Assembly: GCA_038380795.1 (NCBI GenBank)
Contig: CM076260.1
Location: forward strand, 29,422,634 to 29,486,633
Origin: Pyrocephalus nanus
Lineage: Eukaryota; Chordata; Aves; Passeriformes; Tyrannidae
Direction of reading: 5' to 3'
DNA: 64,000 bases
Shown: in pieces, positions 1 through 12,700 of the stretch
Position numbering within the stretch: the stretch's first letter is position 1
How the letters are laid out: each line of letters opens with the position of its first letter
Program-made: the position numbers and the translations under genes
The notes under the pieces: generated by a model
Database searches by the model: none
What the model was told of the DNA's origin: nothing
The model's input: the letters and a program-made list of their open reading frames with translations, nothing else

Positions 1-671
1 AGATATCCTTGGAATCAGTATATAGTAATCTTTTTTTTTCAGGAAGAGAAGAAATTTAGGTTGTTTCTGTATATGTATAAAGACAGAAACGTGCCATAAT
101 GATGGAAATAACATGTTTATGTTCATTCCCAGGCCACTAGAGGCCAGCTGTGCTGCATCCATCAGCAAGAATCTCCCATGGAGCCCTATTATTTAACATG
201 GCAATTAATTAACCACAGAAATAATATCCTAGATTATGAGTGGAGATTTTGAAGACTGCTGTGCTTGCCAGTGAGATAATCTGAGGGTTGTGGCTTTTTT
301 TTCATTTCTTTTTTATATATAATTATATGTGTAGGTAATCTATATAAAATATATATTTATATTAAAAGAGGCAATTTTTATTTATTTGTATGTAATTGCC
401 CCCCCCCCTTTTTTTTTTTCTAGTATTTCTTTACATCTTTCCTAAGCTTCCTACACTGAGATAAATGAGGTGGGACCATTTTAGTTTAAGAGTTTTTAAT
501 TCTGATTTTTGACTGAATCATTACCTATGAAGTAAAAATTATGAAGCACCGTGATTTGGAAGCTTATTGTTTAATGGACACCTTTAATCTTTTCAAGGCA
601 GCTTGAAGTATCAGTTCTGAGTAAATTATTACTACATCTCTTCCTCTTTACCCTAACCCTCTTATATTTAC
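1..671. other. COL9A1: Intron 37 (partial)
   Basis: AT-rich intron sequence with a C-run followed by a T-run at about 400-420 and an AT-rich low-complexity patch at 305-365. I see nothing else. Confidence 0.8.
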
Positions 672-749
672 CTGGAAGACCTCTTGGTCCAGGATAACCT
701 TTCAGTCCTCTGCCTGGAAATCCTCTTTCTCCTCTTTCTCCTGGTTCAC
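672..749 (-). CDS. COL9A1: COL9A1 exon 37: COL1 with conserved imperfection
   Basis: This 78-nt exon encodes (G)[23 protein letters not shown], ending L-P plus one base. G-R-G-L-K-G keeps the Gly-X-Gly imperfection of human COL1 (G-R-G-P-N-G). It starts with two bases of a Gly codon and ends in phase 1. The last exon (38) is off the left edge. Confidence 0.95.
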
Positions 750-3700
750 CTAAAGCAAATTCATGAAATATTAGTTATAGCCTGCATAGAGTATCATTTT
801 CAGTAAATTCCCTTTCAGAGGTGAACAGTTAATAAGCAGAGAATTCAGCTGGCTATATATATTCTTAGCAGATTTGAATGATGTCCTGACACAGATCCTT
901 GTCAAATGTTTGGGATTTGATTGGGTTTTTTCTCCCATTTGAGTCATACTCAGAAGCAGACATCTTGGAGGGGGAAAAAAACACATGGAGCGGGACAGTA
1001 AGTACCACAGGAGATATGTCACAGCCTATAGAACAGGAATAAACCAAACTCACAGGACTACACAGGTTCCTTTGGAATACAGAGTGAGGTTACTGGCCTC
1101 TGCAAGGCCATGTGACCTCAGATAAGAAGTGAATTCTCAAGTGCTGGTCCTTGAGATGACCAGTGAAGAGAAGAAAAGGGAAGCTGGCTGCACAGATTAC
1201 AGTATTCTGCTGACATCCACATAAGACACTGTTTTACCTTTATGAAAGAAATTTGTTCTCGTCCAATAGTAATACAATAACGTAAAAGTAATATAATAAT
1301 ATCATGGAGACTTTTCTTTGGTGAGCAGTCAGCTTTTCTTCAAACCCATATCTTGCTTCAAACCGCAATCAACAGTAAGGGGAAGTTTTTCTGTTGTGTT
1401 GTAAACTCAAAATTCTGTTCAATATATCTATTCCATAAAATTCTGTATATTCCCAATTGTGAATATCTTACACTGACTATTTTTTCCCTTTTTTTTCTTC
1501 TGCAAGTCAAAAGTCACAAATTTATACCTAATAATATTTGAGTGAGCTTTATTTTATGCTTCCATGCCATGTGGTACTGCAGGGAGGAAAGACAGAATAG
1601 ACTGCTGAGTTTGTGGCTTGCCTAGACTCTTGACTCTTTGTTAAAATCACTGTACCTTTGTATCTTCTGCTGTGTCTCATGGTTATGCTTTGCTGTGTTT
1701 CTGTCTCCTCTTTATTGTGACCTTCTAAACCATTCTCAACATCCTTCTTTTCCCTTTTATCACATTTCCAACGTAACCTTTTCCCCTCACTCCAATCTCA
1801 GACAAATTCCCAAATGAATGGGGAAAGTCAGTTCATCTCTGTGACCTCTGTGGAACTCTGGTAACTACCAGGAACTTGGAGTGAAGTACTGAGATTTTTC
1901 ATGTTGGCTGTCATGTACCATTATAATAGCTTTTGCACATGAAAGCATTCACTTCTCTTGTATTTCCATATTAACTGAAAGGGAACTTTGGAATTTTATA
2001 ACAATTACAATAGAAAACAAAGCATCTTGCTTGTTTGGGGGTTTTTTATGCTATGTAAATTTATTTTTTTCAATATTAACACAGTGTTGAATAAAATTCA
2101 ATACACCCCATCACCTTTGTATCTCTACTTTGTTTCTTCTGCAGATGACATTTCATTAAATGAAAACAGTAACAAAGCTCCAGTAATGATGTCATTAGGA
2201 TTTGCTTCATTTGTATTCTATTCTTTCTCTCAAAGGTTTTCCCAGTTTTACTTTCAAATAAATCTTGAATCAAAAGTAAACACTCTAATCCAGCAACAGA
2301 CTAGCTTTGTGCAGAAATACAATTTTTAAATAAAACCTCCTTCAAGAAACAGATTGAAATCACTGCTGAACAGAAACTAATACATTCATAGTGGTCATAA
2401 GAATGCAGAAAATTCTACTGTGTAATCCTTCAGAGGAGAACAGAACCTCTCAGTCATGAACAAAAGAGATTAACTTTGTGATCAAAGATTTTTTATAAAG
2501 CGTAAGGCAAGTCAATTTTTTTTATGGATTTGCCCTTTCCAAAGAATCAATAGATTCCGGTACCTGGTGCAATGACTTTAAATGGCTCAAGGCTTAAACC
2601 CAAATAAATGGCAGATAGTTATCAGTCACTTTTAATGTGATAAACTGAATACACTTAAAAAAGTAGACTAATTCAATGAGTGACTGAATCTGACCACTTA
2701 CATGGGCTTTTGGGACCACAAGTCCTGCAGAAGTGAGGTCAACCACCAGGCCAAGTAGAGGAGAGAATCACTGCTGGAGTCACACCTGGTTTTTGTCATC
2801 AAATCACTTACACAGTGTGAGAAAATAAAACCATCTGCCTGAACTAGAAATAAGATGCTGAGTCAGAGTCCTAATACCAAGTCTCTTTCCTATGAACTTT
2901 TGAGGTTTGTGTTTTTCAGCCACTAAAAACCAGATTTCTAAACAAGTCTTGCTAAATCCAAGACAATGGATTTAATCTCTGTGGTAACTGACACAATAGT
3001 TACAGCAAACAGTTTACATTCCTAATTCAGGGTCTTTTTGGACTTCACATGCGTATAATCTACATCCACAACCTGTAATCCAAGGAAAGGGGGGGATAAA
3101 AAAATCAACATAAAAAACTGAAGCAGTCAACAAGTGCAAGCCAGTTACAGCATTTCTTACCTTTAGGACCTTTACGACCAATCTCACCAGGGGGACCTTT
3201 AAGGCCAGGCAAGCCACGGGGGCCAAGCTGTCCTGGGAAGCCGTTTTCACCAGCAGGCCCTGGAGCACCCGGTGGCCCTGGTCGGCCAGGAAGACCTGGA
3301 GCACCAAATTCCGGCCTCCTAAGACTGGCTGCCAGCTGAGCTAGTTGTTCTGCAATGAACAGGGAGACAGAGTTAAGGAGTTAGTGGATCTGAGTGAAGA
3401 GATTCCCATGATCACTGAAGAAGAACATAGGTTCTCTGCTACGCAAACTAAAAGCACTCCAGCACCTTCCTTTTATACTATACTATTTACAAAGTTTATT
3501 ACATATAAGGTATTATCTTAGGACTACCAGTGGCAAACTGCATAGGCACACTGCACAGAAAAAAATGCAGGTTTTTTTCTGAAAAGAAACTCAGTGTTTG
3601 CAGACTCAAATTACTTAGATGTATATAGTTTATTTAGAAATGTCCTTATAATTTTCTATATTGATTTCAATCATCTAGTAAGAAACTCATTAAATTGCTG

Positions 3701-6700
3701 TCTCTTAAAAGAGTAAATATCTCTCTTCATTACTACGTGTTAATTCTGTCAAGATCCATTTTTACAAGAAGGAAACAGTATGAGCACAGTCAGGTATGTT
3801 GCCTAGTAAGTGCAGGCCTTCTTTTTCAGAGGAAAGAAACCCTCAAACTGGTGCTCAGGAGCTCAGGTTTGATAAATAATTGAACACTTTATGTTAAACT
3901 TTTCTCAAGGTAAATCAGCAGGACCTTTGCTCTTAATTAGGCACAGAATCAGCTTACCATTCCAAGGAATGGTCTATCCTGTCTATTCCCTTTTGCTTCT
4001 CCCCCTTTCAGGCCACTGTTCTAACAGCATAAAAGCAGTCCTCAATGTTTCTGTTCTAGACTTCAAGAATGCCTTAGAAATAACTTATTCTGGATACAGC
4101 CACACACAACTCCATATGACATTTGCTTTAAAATCTGCATGACTCAGAAAGACTTTTTGTGTCCACAAGTTATTTTGTGTCCCCAACCAAGAAATATTAA
4201 GATAGTGTGGGATAGGGCTCACGTGGGATAGGATCTAAATTAAATAGGAATTACAGCCAGCAACTATACAAGGAAGCCGTGGCATAGCTGTCTGTGTGCA
4301 AAGCCTGAGGAGCTGAACTTCACTTACAGTTGTCTTTTAGCTAACAAGGTTCCAAGGACCCTCTTGGATTGAATTCTAGTCCTTTTTTTTTTTTTTTTTT
4401 TTTTTTTAACGACAGCATTGACCATTATAGCAACTCTCCAGAGGGGTACAATGAAAACATTGTCTAGATTTTGCCTGTACCAGTGTCTTCACTGCTAATT
4501 CTGATAGTTATGAATAAATTCAAGCACCAAATGTGATTTCACTATAATCCTCCTCAATATTACTGTGTATTTCAAGAGGCCACTTTAAAAGGCCTTTTTA
4601 TCCTATTTATAGAAAAATTTTTAAGAAATACCCCGATGGGCAGTATCAAGAACAGTGATGACTACTTAGAATTTCTGGATCATGAGCAGCAATTTCACTC
4701 TGATAAACTCTTAACATTACAATAGCATAATATCCCAAAGGGCATCTTCAAGAGCAAGTACTGAAAAGTTTCTTTTGTGCTTACATGGCAGCATAAATTT
4801 TTAAACACAGTAAATCCCATGCACCCAACTATATTAGAAAAGCTTCAGATTTCTGTGTGTGTCACGAACTCAGCAAATATAATTAGGATTTTGAGCATCT
4901 GCCTATTGCTTTAATTTTATGGTATCTCCAGAAAGCCTCTCTCTGCACTCCACTTTTTTTTACCTATTTTTCACAGTTTGTTTGCTGCAATCTAGTAGAG
5001 TATGAGTACAAAATGCTAAAAATCTTTCAGTGAGGCTGTGTACTTTTATGTACATAAATGCAGCAAGTGATTTGAATACAAAATGCATGGATACAATAGT
5101 ATGGAATCAACAGATAGTTCAATGAGGCTACAAAGTATATATAAATAAGGGACTTTCTCATACTGTGCCTACATTCATACTTGGGAAGATTTTCGGCTAG
5201 GTCCCCTGCTGAGGCCATGCAATTTATTCTGGATAAGAGTGGGAAAATTGTGGTTGCCTCCACAGCAATAGATTAGCACAATTAAATGCACCAGAAACAT
5301 GAAATACTTTTTAGCATATTTACCTTGCATGACTCTCATGCAAACCTGCTTAATGTGCTGATCGGTGGGCTCTTTTCCCTAGGATTTAAAAAAAATAATA
5401 GATTTAAAAAAACAGTTGATATCACAGTACAATTTATAAGTGTGTCTTATGCAAAAAAAATGTTGGCCAGTTGTCATGGTTTAAGAACAGCCAGCAACAA
5501 GAACCACACAGTCATTCACACACTGCTCCCACGCCAGGGGGATGGGGGAGAGAATTGGTCCAGTAAAAGTGAGAAAACCCATGTGTTGAGAAAAAAAACG
5601 TTTAATAAATAGAAAGTAAGATGAAGGAGAAGGTGTTGGAAGAAGAAGGGAATAAAAAAGAAGAAGAAACTAAAATCTAAGAAAGACAAGTAATACAAAT
5701 TAAAGCAATTGCTCATCACCTCCCATCAACTTTCTCCTGAATTTATTGCTGAGCATGACACCATAAGATATAGGATATCCCTTTGGTCAGTTGGGGTCAG
5801 CTGTCCTGGCTGTGTGCCCTCCCAGTTTTTTGTGCATTTCCAACCTTCTCACTGGCGGGACAGTGTGAGAAACAAAAAAGGCTTTGATGCCAAGTAAACA
5901 TTGCTTGGGAGTAACTAAAACATCATAGAAGAGCTTGGGATAGAAGAAACCTTTGAAATCATCTCATTCCAACCCCTCCATCCCCCCCTGCTCAAGGCCC
6001 CATTCAACCTGGCCTTGAACACTTGCAGGGATGGGGCATACACAACTTCTCTGGGCAACCTGTTAGTACCTCACCGTTGTTACAATGAAAAATTTCTTCC
6101 TAATATCTAATCTGAATCTATGCTTTTGCTTTGAAGCCATGACTCCTTGTCCTATTCCCTTCAGTGTGCTGTAAAGACTATTTTCAGCACAACTCTGAAG
6201 CATAAGCCATATAAGACACTATGAAGAAATTCAACTCTCTGCCAACCAAAATCAATCCACCTGTCACTAAAGGATGTTCCAGTTCCTGTAAGTGTAACTA
6301 TTCCAGCTGATGTCAATTTGACCAGCAAGGTAAATACTGTGAATGAGACACTCTTGTGTCAAACACTGTTTTATGCACACTACGGGGGTGGGGCAGGCAT
6401 AAGGAAACAGAGCTGAACTGAAAGCTGAGGACTCAAGGACCCATCTGCATAAAACCCCAAGAGTTCTCTGGTGTACAGATGTGTTTGATGAGAGGTGATG
6501 TGGCATTTCAGTTTTGCATGTGAACACATCTCCTGATGCAAAACAGGGAGTGATGTTAGTGACAGGCAAGTGTTCAAAAGATACCAATTACATGAAAACA
6601 GTACTTACAGCTGGACCTTCACTGCCAGGCAGACCTGGGGCACCCTGTTCACCCTGCAAGCCTCGTGGTCCAGGGGAGCCTCGGGGCCCTTCCATGCCAG

Positions 6701-9700
6701 GCAGTCCACGACTTCCCTCAGGCCCACGGGAACCAGGGTCTCCAGGATTACCAACCTGACAAGGAAAGAGTGGAATTTCAATGGAACTGCCATACTAGTG
6801 TTAGAATCATTCTGACATATCAAAATAGTGACAGGAGCTATTCACAAATCACAGCAATGAGTGCTGGAATGTACAGTTGTTGAACAGCTTCTTTTTAGGT
6901 AAGCTGATGAAGAGGTTGGGTGATTCATAAGAGGTCTGTATTCATCAGTTAAAGGGGTGAAGTTGAAAAACAACATATTCTGTCAAATGAGCATTAACAG
7001 TGACACGGTCAAGATGGATTTTTTGTCAAAGAACAGAACTCTAATAACTTGGTTTCTACTTCTTCCCTCATGAATGTCAACATGCAACATTTCTACCCAT
7101 TAAGTGGTGCTTAAGTTACAAAAATTCCAGTTCCCTGCTTGCTCCAAATGCCTTTCATGCCCATTTGTATAGAGTACCACAGTATGAGCCTCTACCATCC
7201 AGCCCTAGGCTATTTGGGAACACACATTTTTGCTTTGTTTAACCTGTCAGAGCCAGAGCTAGTTCAGTGCCTATGCTTGAGTTTGCTGGCAGAGGGGAAG
7301 GAACATCCTCACACAAACTGATGTTGACAAACTGCCTGAATTAATGCAATGACCCTTTATTTCAGGAACAAATTTAAGCCTGGGAAGGAGGAAGGGGTGG
7401 GCAGAATGTGTTTTTAAGATTTGTTTCACTTCCTATTATCCTACTCTGATTTCGATTTGTAATAAATTCAGTTAATTTCCCCAGGTCAAGTCTCTTTTGT
7501 CCATGGCAATAACTGGTGAGTGATCTCTCCTTGACATTACCTTGACCCACAAGCCTTTTGTTATATTTTCTCTCCCCTTATGAACTGCGGAAGGGGGTGA
7601 TACAGCGGCCTTGGTGGGCAGACGGTGTCCAGCCCGGGTCAAAGCACCACACTTACTTTCAATATACATTAATTTACTAGTATTAACCAACAGTAGTACT
7701 AACTAAGGGGAAAACAAACAAAACCAAACAAAACTCCAAACCAAACAAACCAACCCACAAAACCTAAAACAAGCAGCAAATAAAATTCTATACACTCATA
7801 ACTTCCAAAATCTACTGGGGGGGGGGGGTGGAAGGGAAGCGCAATACCCTCTGAAAGAGATGCTAAAGAGGAAATTAAATTACTCAACTGTGGTATCAGC
7901 TAAATCCACAAGATGGAGCCATTTCGGTTCCATCTGTGCTGCATCTCAGTCAACTGGCTGCTGTCTCCGTTAGAAATAAACTGAACAAACACGCTTCAAA
8001 AGCTGTATCAAGAAGGCAAGAAAACTGCCTTTATGGACTGTACAGCCAGGAAACCATCATTCCTTTCTTCCCCAGCCTGTTGAATTATCGGGCTGCCTGA
8101 TGGATTACTAATTCCTGTGTAGATCCTCACTAGGATAAGCACTCTAGGGTATCATCAAGACAAGAGGATTTAAAAAACCTAGGTGGATAAAATTATGGAT
8201 TTCTCCTCTATCTCTTCTTCATGTCCTTCTTGTAGGATCTTGGTGGGCCGTAAACACTCTTCAGCTTTCACTTGCTTAACCTTAAAGTTGCCCAGACCAC
8301 TAAGAACACAGAGCTTTTTTGTTATGATCAGTCTCAGTTCCCTGTGGGCAGAACTATTGGTGCTTTAGTATCACAGCCCATACTATCAGATAATGTAACA
8401 ATCCCATTCTTCAGTGATCCTGAAATAAAAGAATGAGTCCAGCCCTCAAATAATTTTTTCTTATGTGACAAAGAAGCTTCTGCCTACCTTTCACATCAAA
8501 GTTATCATTTTGCCATTAAAAAAATTAAAAAAAAAAAAAAAGCGGAATCTGGACCACAAATACTTCTGATTTCACGACCTCACAATCCTCCTGCCAGCTT
8601 TTTTACAGTGTAAATATTACAGGCTGCATGCAGTCGCTGCACTGAGCCTCCTCTCTATAAAACATCGACTGTAAAAAGAGTGCATTCATTTTCTTAAAAA
8701 AATATATTTGTTGGCCAGAAAACTGCTGCTGAATGATGCTTCTCTTTTGTGGATTTGGAATTCAGGAAATTAATTCCCTTCCAAAGCAAATTCATTTTAA
8801 TATTGACTGTATTCAAAATTTAAATAGAAGAAAAGCTGTTGAAACTCACTCAATTTAGTTGTGATAAAGAGCTCAGCTTGTTATTTGCATTATTTTTTTC
8901 TTACATCAGAAAACCATCTATCTGACCCACTAGTTCTCTGTATTTCTGTAACAATGCTATTCATCATACTTACAGCTCCCTTTGCTCCCGGTAATCCCAT
9001 GTCACCCTAAGCAAAAATAAGACAAACTATGTTAGAAGAGGGTCTCCATTACCATAGACATTACAAATGTAGTAAATTTTTTTCACTATATAAAATGTTC
9101 ACAAATTTAGTTTATTTATGCAAAATTCCACCAAAAATTTATTACAATTTCTTTAAAAATAAAACTTGAATTTCAGGGATTTTTTGCAAAATGCCTTTCT
9201 CAAAAGCATTCCATTAAGGTGCAAATGAGAAAGCATGTTTGTTATAATTGGTTTTGTATTGCTTATCTTGGACTGAGATACATGGCTCTAACCTCCCAAC
9301 CCACAGCTACAGAACAGGACAGGCTTAAATAGCCCTTAGAGGAAGTATTATTTAATCAGGATTTTATAGTTTGACAGAGCTATGGATATTGGTGTTGTGT
9401 TAGCCCTGACAAAACTGCAACAGAAACCTGGCAGGTGTCTACCTAATGTACTGTGAAGAAACCAAATCCCTAGAAGCTGCTCATCCCAGCAACTTTTCTC
9501 CTCATTTGAACAACACCAAGATCCCTCTATCATGGACTGAGAATAGCAGTCCCACTGTTCTGGAGGTTTTAGTTTTCCCTCTGAATCACAAAAGAAAAGG
9601 TTTCAAAATATTGTAATCACTTAGGAAATTGATTAGTATGAAAACATCAAAGAAAAGGAGTTACTCTTTGAGAGATTCCCAAAAACTGTGTTTTCCCTGT

Positions 9701-12700
9701 TCCTAAATACCAATGGTGAAGTAATTGGTTTCTAAAGGTTACAAAGGCCCCTTTGCCTGTTAATGAATATGACATAAATGAAATAAAAATAGCAACTGTT
9801 ATCAGTTTAAAACCAGACTAGCTAGCAACACACTTAGACAACCCATAGCACTGCTTCCTGTGATCTGTACAGTGATTGTAAAGCTCAATTACTAGCTCAC
9901 CTAGGACATCTAGCTAACTAGGGCTCTTAATTAAAGGTTTTTCAGAATTACAAAGTTTAAGGAAAAAAAAGCTCATTTCCAGCACATAACCTGGCTATCA
10001 TTTTTTTAAATAGGGCACATTTTACTTCCTTTAGAAAGATCAAGTTCTGGCTTTGCTGGATGGGGCCCCACAGGAGCCACTGGACTAGTGCATTTTTCTT
10101 TGTGGAGGAAAACAAACACTCTTTACCCACAGGCACTACCCATGTAAATTCACAACATGCCATTCTAATATGATATATACACACACACACACACATATAT
10201 ATATCCCTCCAGCAATATCACAGTGCCACAGCCTTTTCCCAGACCATTCTCCCTTTCCCTAACAGCCAGTTGCAAATCTTATTTCCAAAGATAAAGTCAG
10301 TACAAAATATTTCCCTCAAGTTTGAGTTATTAAGGATATTTATTAACTCTGCTCCTGTTTCAACTGAATTAAACTACCTCCTCATCCTCACTGCTTTAAA
10401 CATCAAGAATTTATCTGTGTGTGCACTTATATTCATATATAAACAGTTAATCTGTCTCTACAAACGTATCCATATTTATATATACACACACATACAGCCT
10501 TCCTGCAAGGCAGTCTGTACTATATTATAAACCTAATAGAACATGTATATTTTAGAGTGCTTTTCAAATAGCAAGAATAGAGTGACTAGGACAGCAGAAC
10601 TGCTCCAGTTGGTATAAAACTGAAATGTGACTTTCAATGATGAAACCATATGCTTGAAGCACTCCAACAAAGTCTTAATTTACAACAACAAAATATTATA
10701 TCAGGTAAAGAAAAAAATAATGCCTTACTAAATCACCCTTTTCTCCTCCATCTCCTTCTGCTCCAGGTGCACCCTATATCAAAGAAAGACAGACTGTCAG
10801 CCTTCAGATTAGTCAGCATAATGTTCTGTGGCATTTAGTAGAGTGACTTTAACGTTCCATGATTTTTAACATGACTTACTTGTTCACCCTTAGGTCCTGG
10901 CTCACCCACCGAACCCTAAAAGGTTAAAGATTGAAAATTAAAAAAAAAAAAAAAAAAAAGGCATTCAGAATTTCAAACTCCAGGTTCAAAAGCATACTAA
11001 ATGTTCTTCAATCCTCCCTATGATCTAGCATTAATGCAAGAAACCTTTAAAGCTGTGAATTTTTGAGAATGACAATGAAAGCACTTAAATCTTACTGTGT
11101 AATCTAGGTGACAGACTACAAGTATGGAACTAGTATGGAACATATAATCCACTGCCACACTGGACAGTACAGATTCTGACTGTCAAACTGTGAATCTCCC
11201 CTTTATGTGACAGATGCTCTTGGCAGCTGCTATAACTCTGCTCTGCAAATTGGTTAGAAGCTATAGGTAAACAATCCAGCAAGTGTATCGCTTTTTCTAG
11301 CACTATTATGTGTTCCATACTGTTGTAGGCTATACTAGCCCGTGTAATGGGGATAAGCAGAGAGACATTCACAAATGCAGTCACAATCTTGTCTTGCTTG
11401 CTGTTTAATTCTCAATGGTTTTTAGCAAAATGGTGTCTAGAAGTTTGACCATTGCAGTCAAAGCTGAAGGGCTTGTGTCTTAAAGTCGATGTTCCTTTTC
11501 TTTTTTTTAAATAACCACATTTTTGTGTTTCATCCTAGAATTCTGCAACAAAATGTACCTGTGTGGACAGGCAGGAACCAAAGAGAAATAAATTAATGAC
11601 CTGATTCATTTCAAACATACATACTTTGTTTCTATGCTAAAATTATTTCTTTTGTAGAACACTGTATAGTTTAAGAAAATCTTAGTATTTGTGTTCTGTC
11701 AGAAAAGCATTCACATCACCCTTAATGGTCTTTAACTGCATGTTCAAACATATGCATTCCAAAAGAACTATAACTGTGCATGAAGTTTGGTTTTTTTCTA
11801 AAGCAAAGATACAGCATTTTCTCTCCCATTTCAAAGAGCCATTTAATTCATTTAACATATAGGCACACAGACTGGTCTGACATTTATAATTTAATGAATT
11901 CAGACTTGTTCTCGTGTTCTTGAGAATGAAGAGCCAGCACTAAATTATTCACAAAGCGAAACGGCATAAATCACAAAACTATTTAACATTCTGACTTTGT
12001 CAAACAACACTGAAACTATTTTGTCTGTTCTCAACATTGTGCCTTACTAATGTTTTCCAATTACTTACACAAAAAAGACATTGATTTCCAACCTAACATC
12101 ATTTGGAAGATTCTTTTTCTCCACTTACTCTTCTTTAAGAAAATAAAACTGCCAATAGATAAGGCTGACATAAGAGAATCTATTGCTTTTGGAAACCTTG
12201 GCCTGTAATGTTTGTATTAGCAAACATAAAAATCACAGCTGAAACTATCTGAATCTATTCTATATTGACTCCCAAAATTTCAAAGGAGATAATAAGGCAA
12301 GATGTCAAACTATGAAAACACCCACTTTTCTTGACATACTGTTTATCTATTTGCAAAAATTGCTCTCAAATTATATCAAAAAATTGTCTGCAAAACTGTC
12401 AGCATCATCCAAAACTGTACTAGGGGCTACTTTAACTATTTAGCAGCATAAAGGATTGCATTCCAGTGCCAAGGTCTGGCACTTGGCTTGGTGCCAAGCC
12501 AAAGTTTAGCTTTACTAAAATAGACAGAACCAGAGTGTCTAAAAACAATTCAAAATATGCGAATCAGAAATAGTGAACCCTGAATTCAAATTTTGTCAAA
12601 TTTCACTTTTACATTTTACTTCAATAAAAACACTTTTGATGATCATTTCTTTGGTGATGTTTCATTCTTTAAGTAGTCATCACTTGCATGTTGACAAGGT

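Noticed and set aside
6514..6815. Plus-strand Pro/Gly-rich ORFs opposite exon 34
   Set aside because: Antisense readings of Gly-X-Y coding sequence. The minus strand has matching splice sites and homology.
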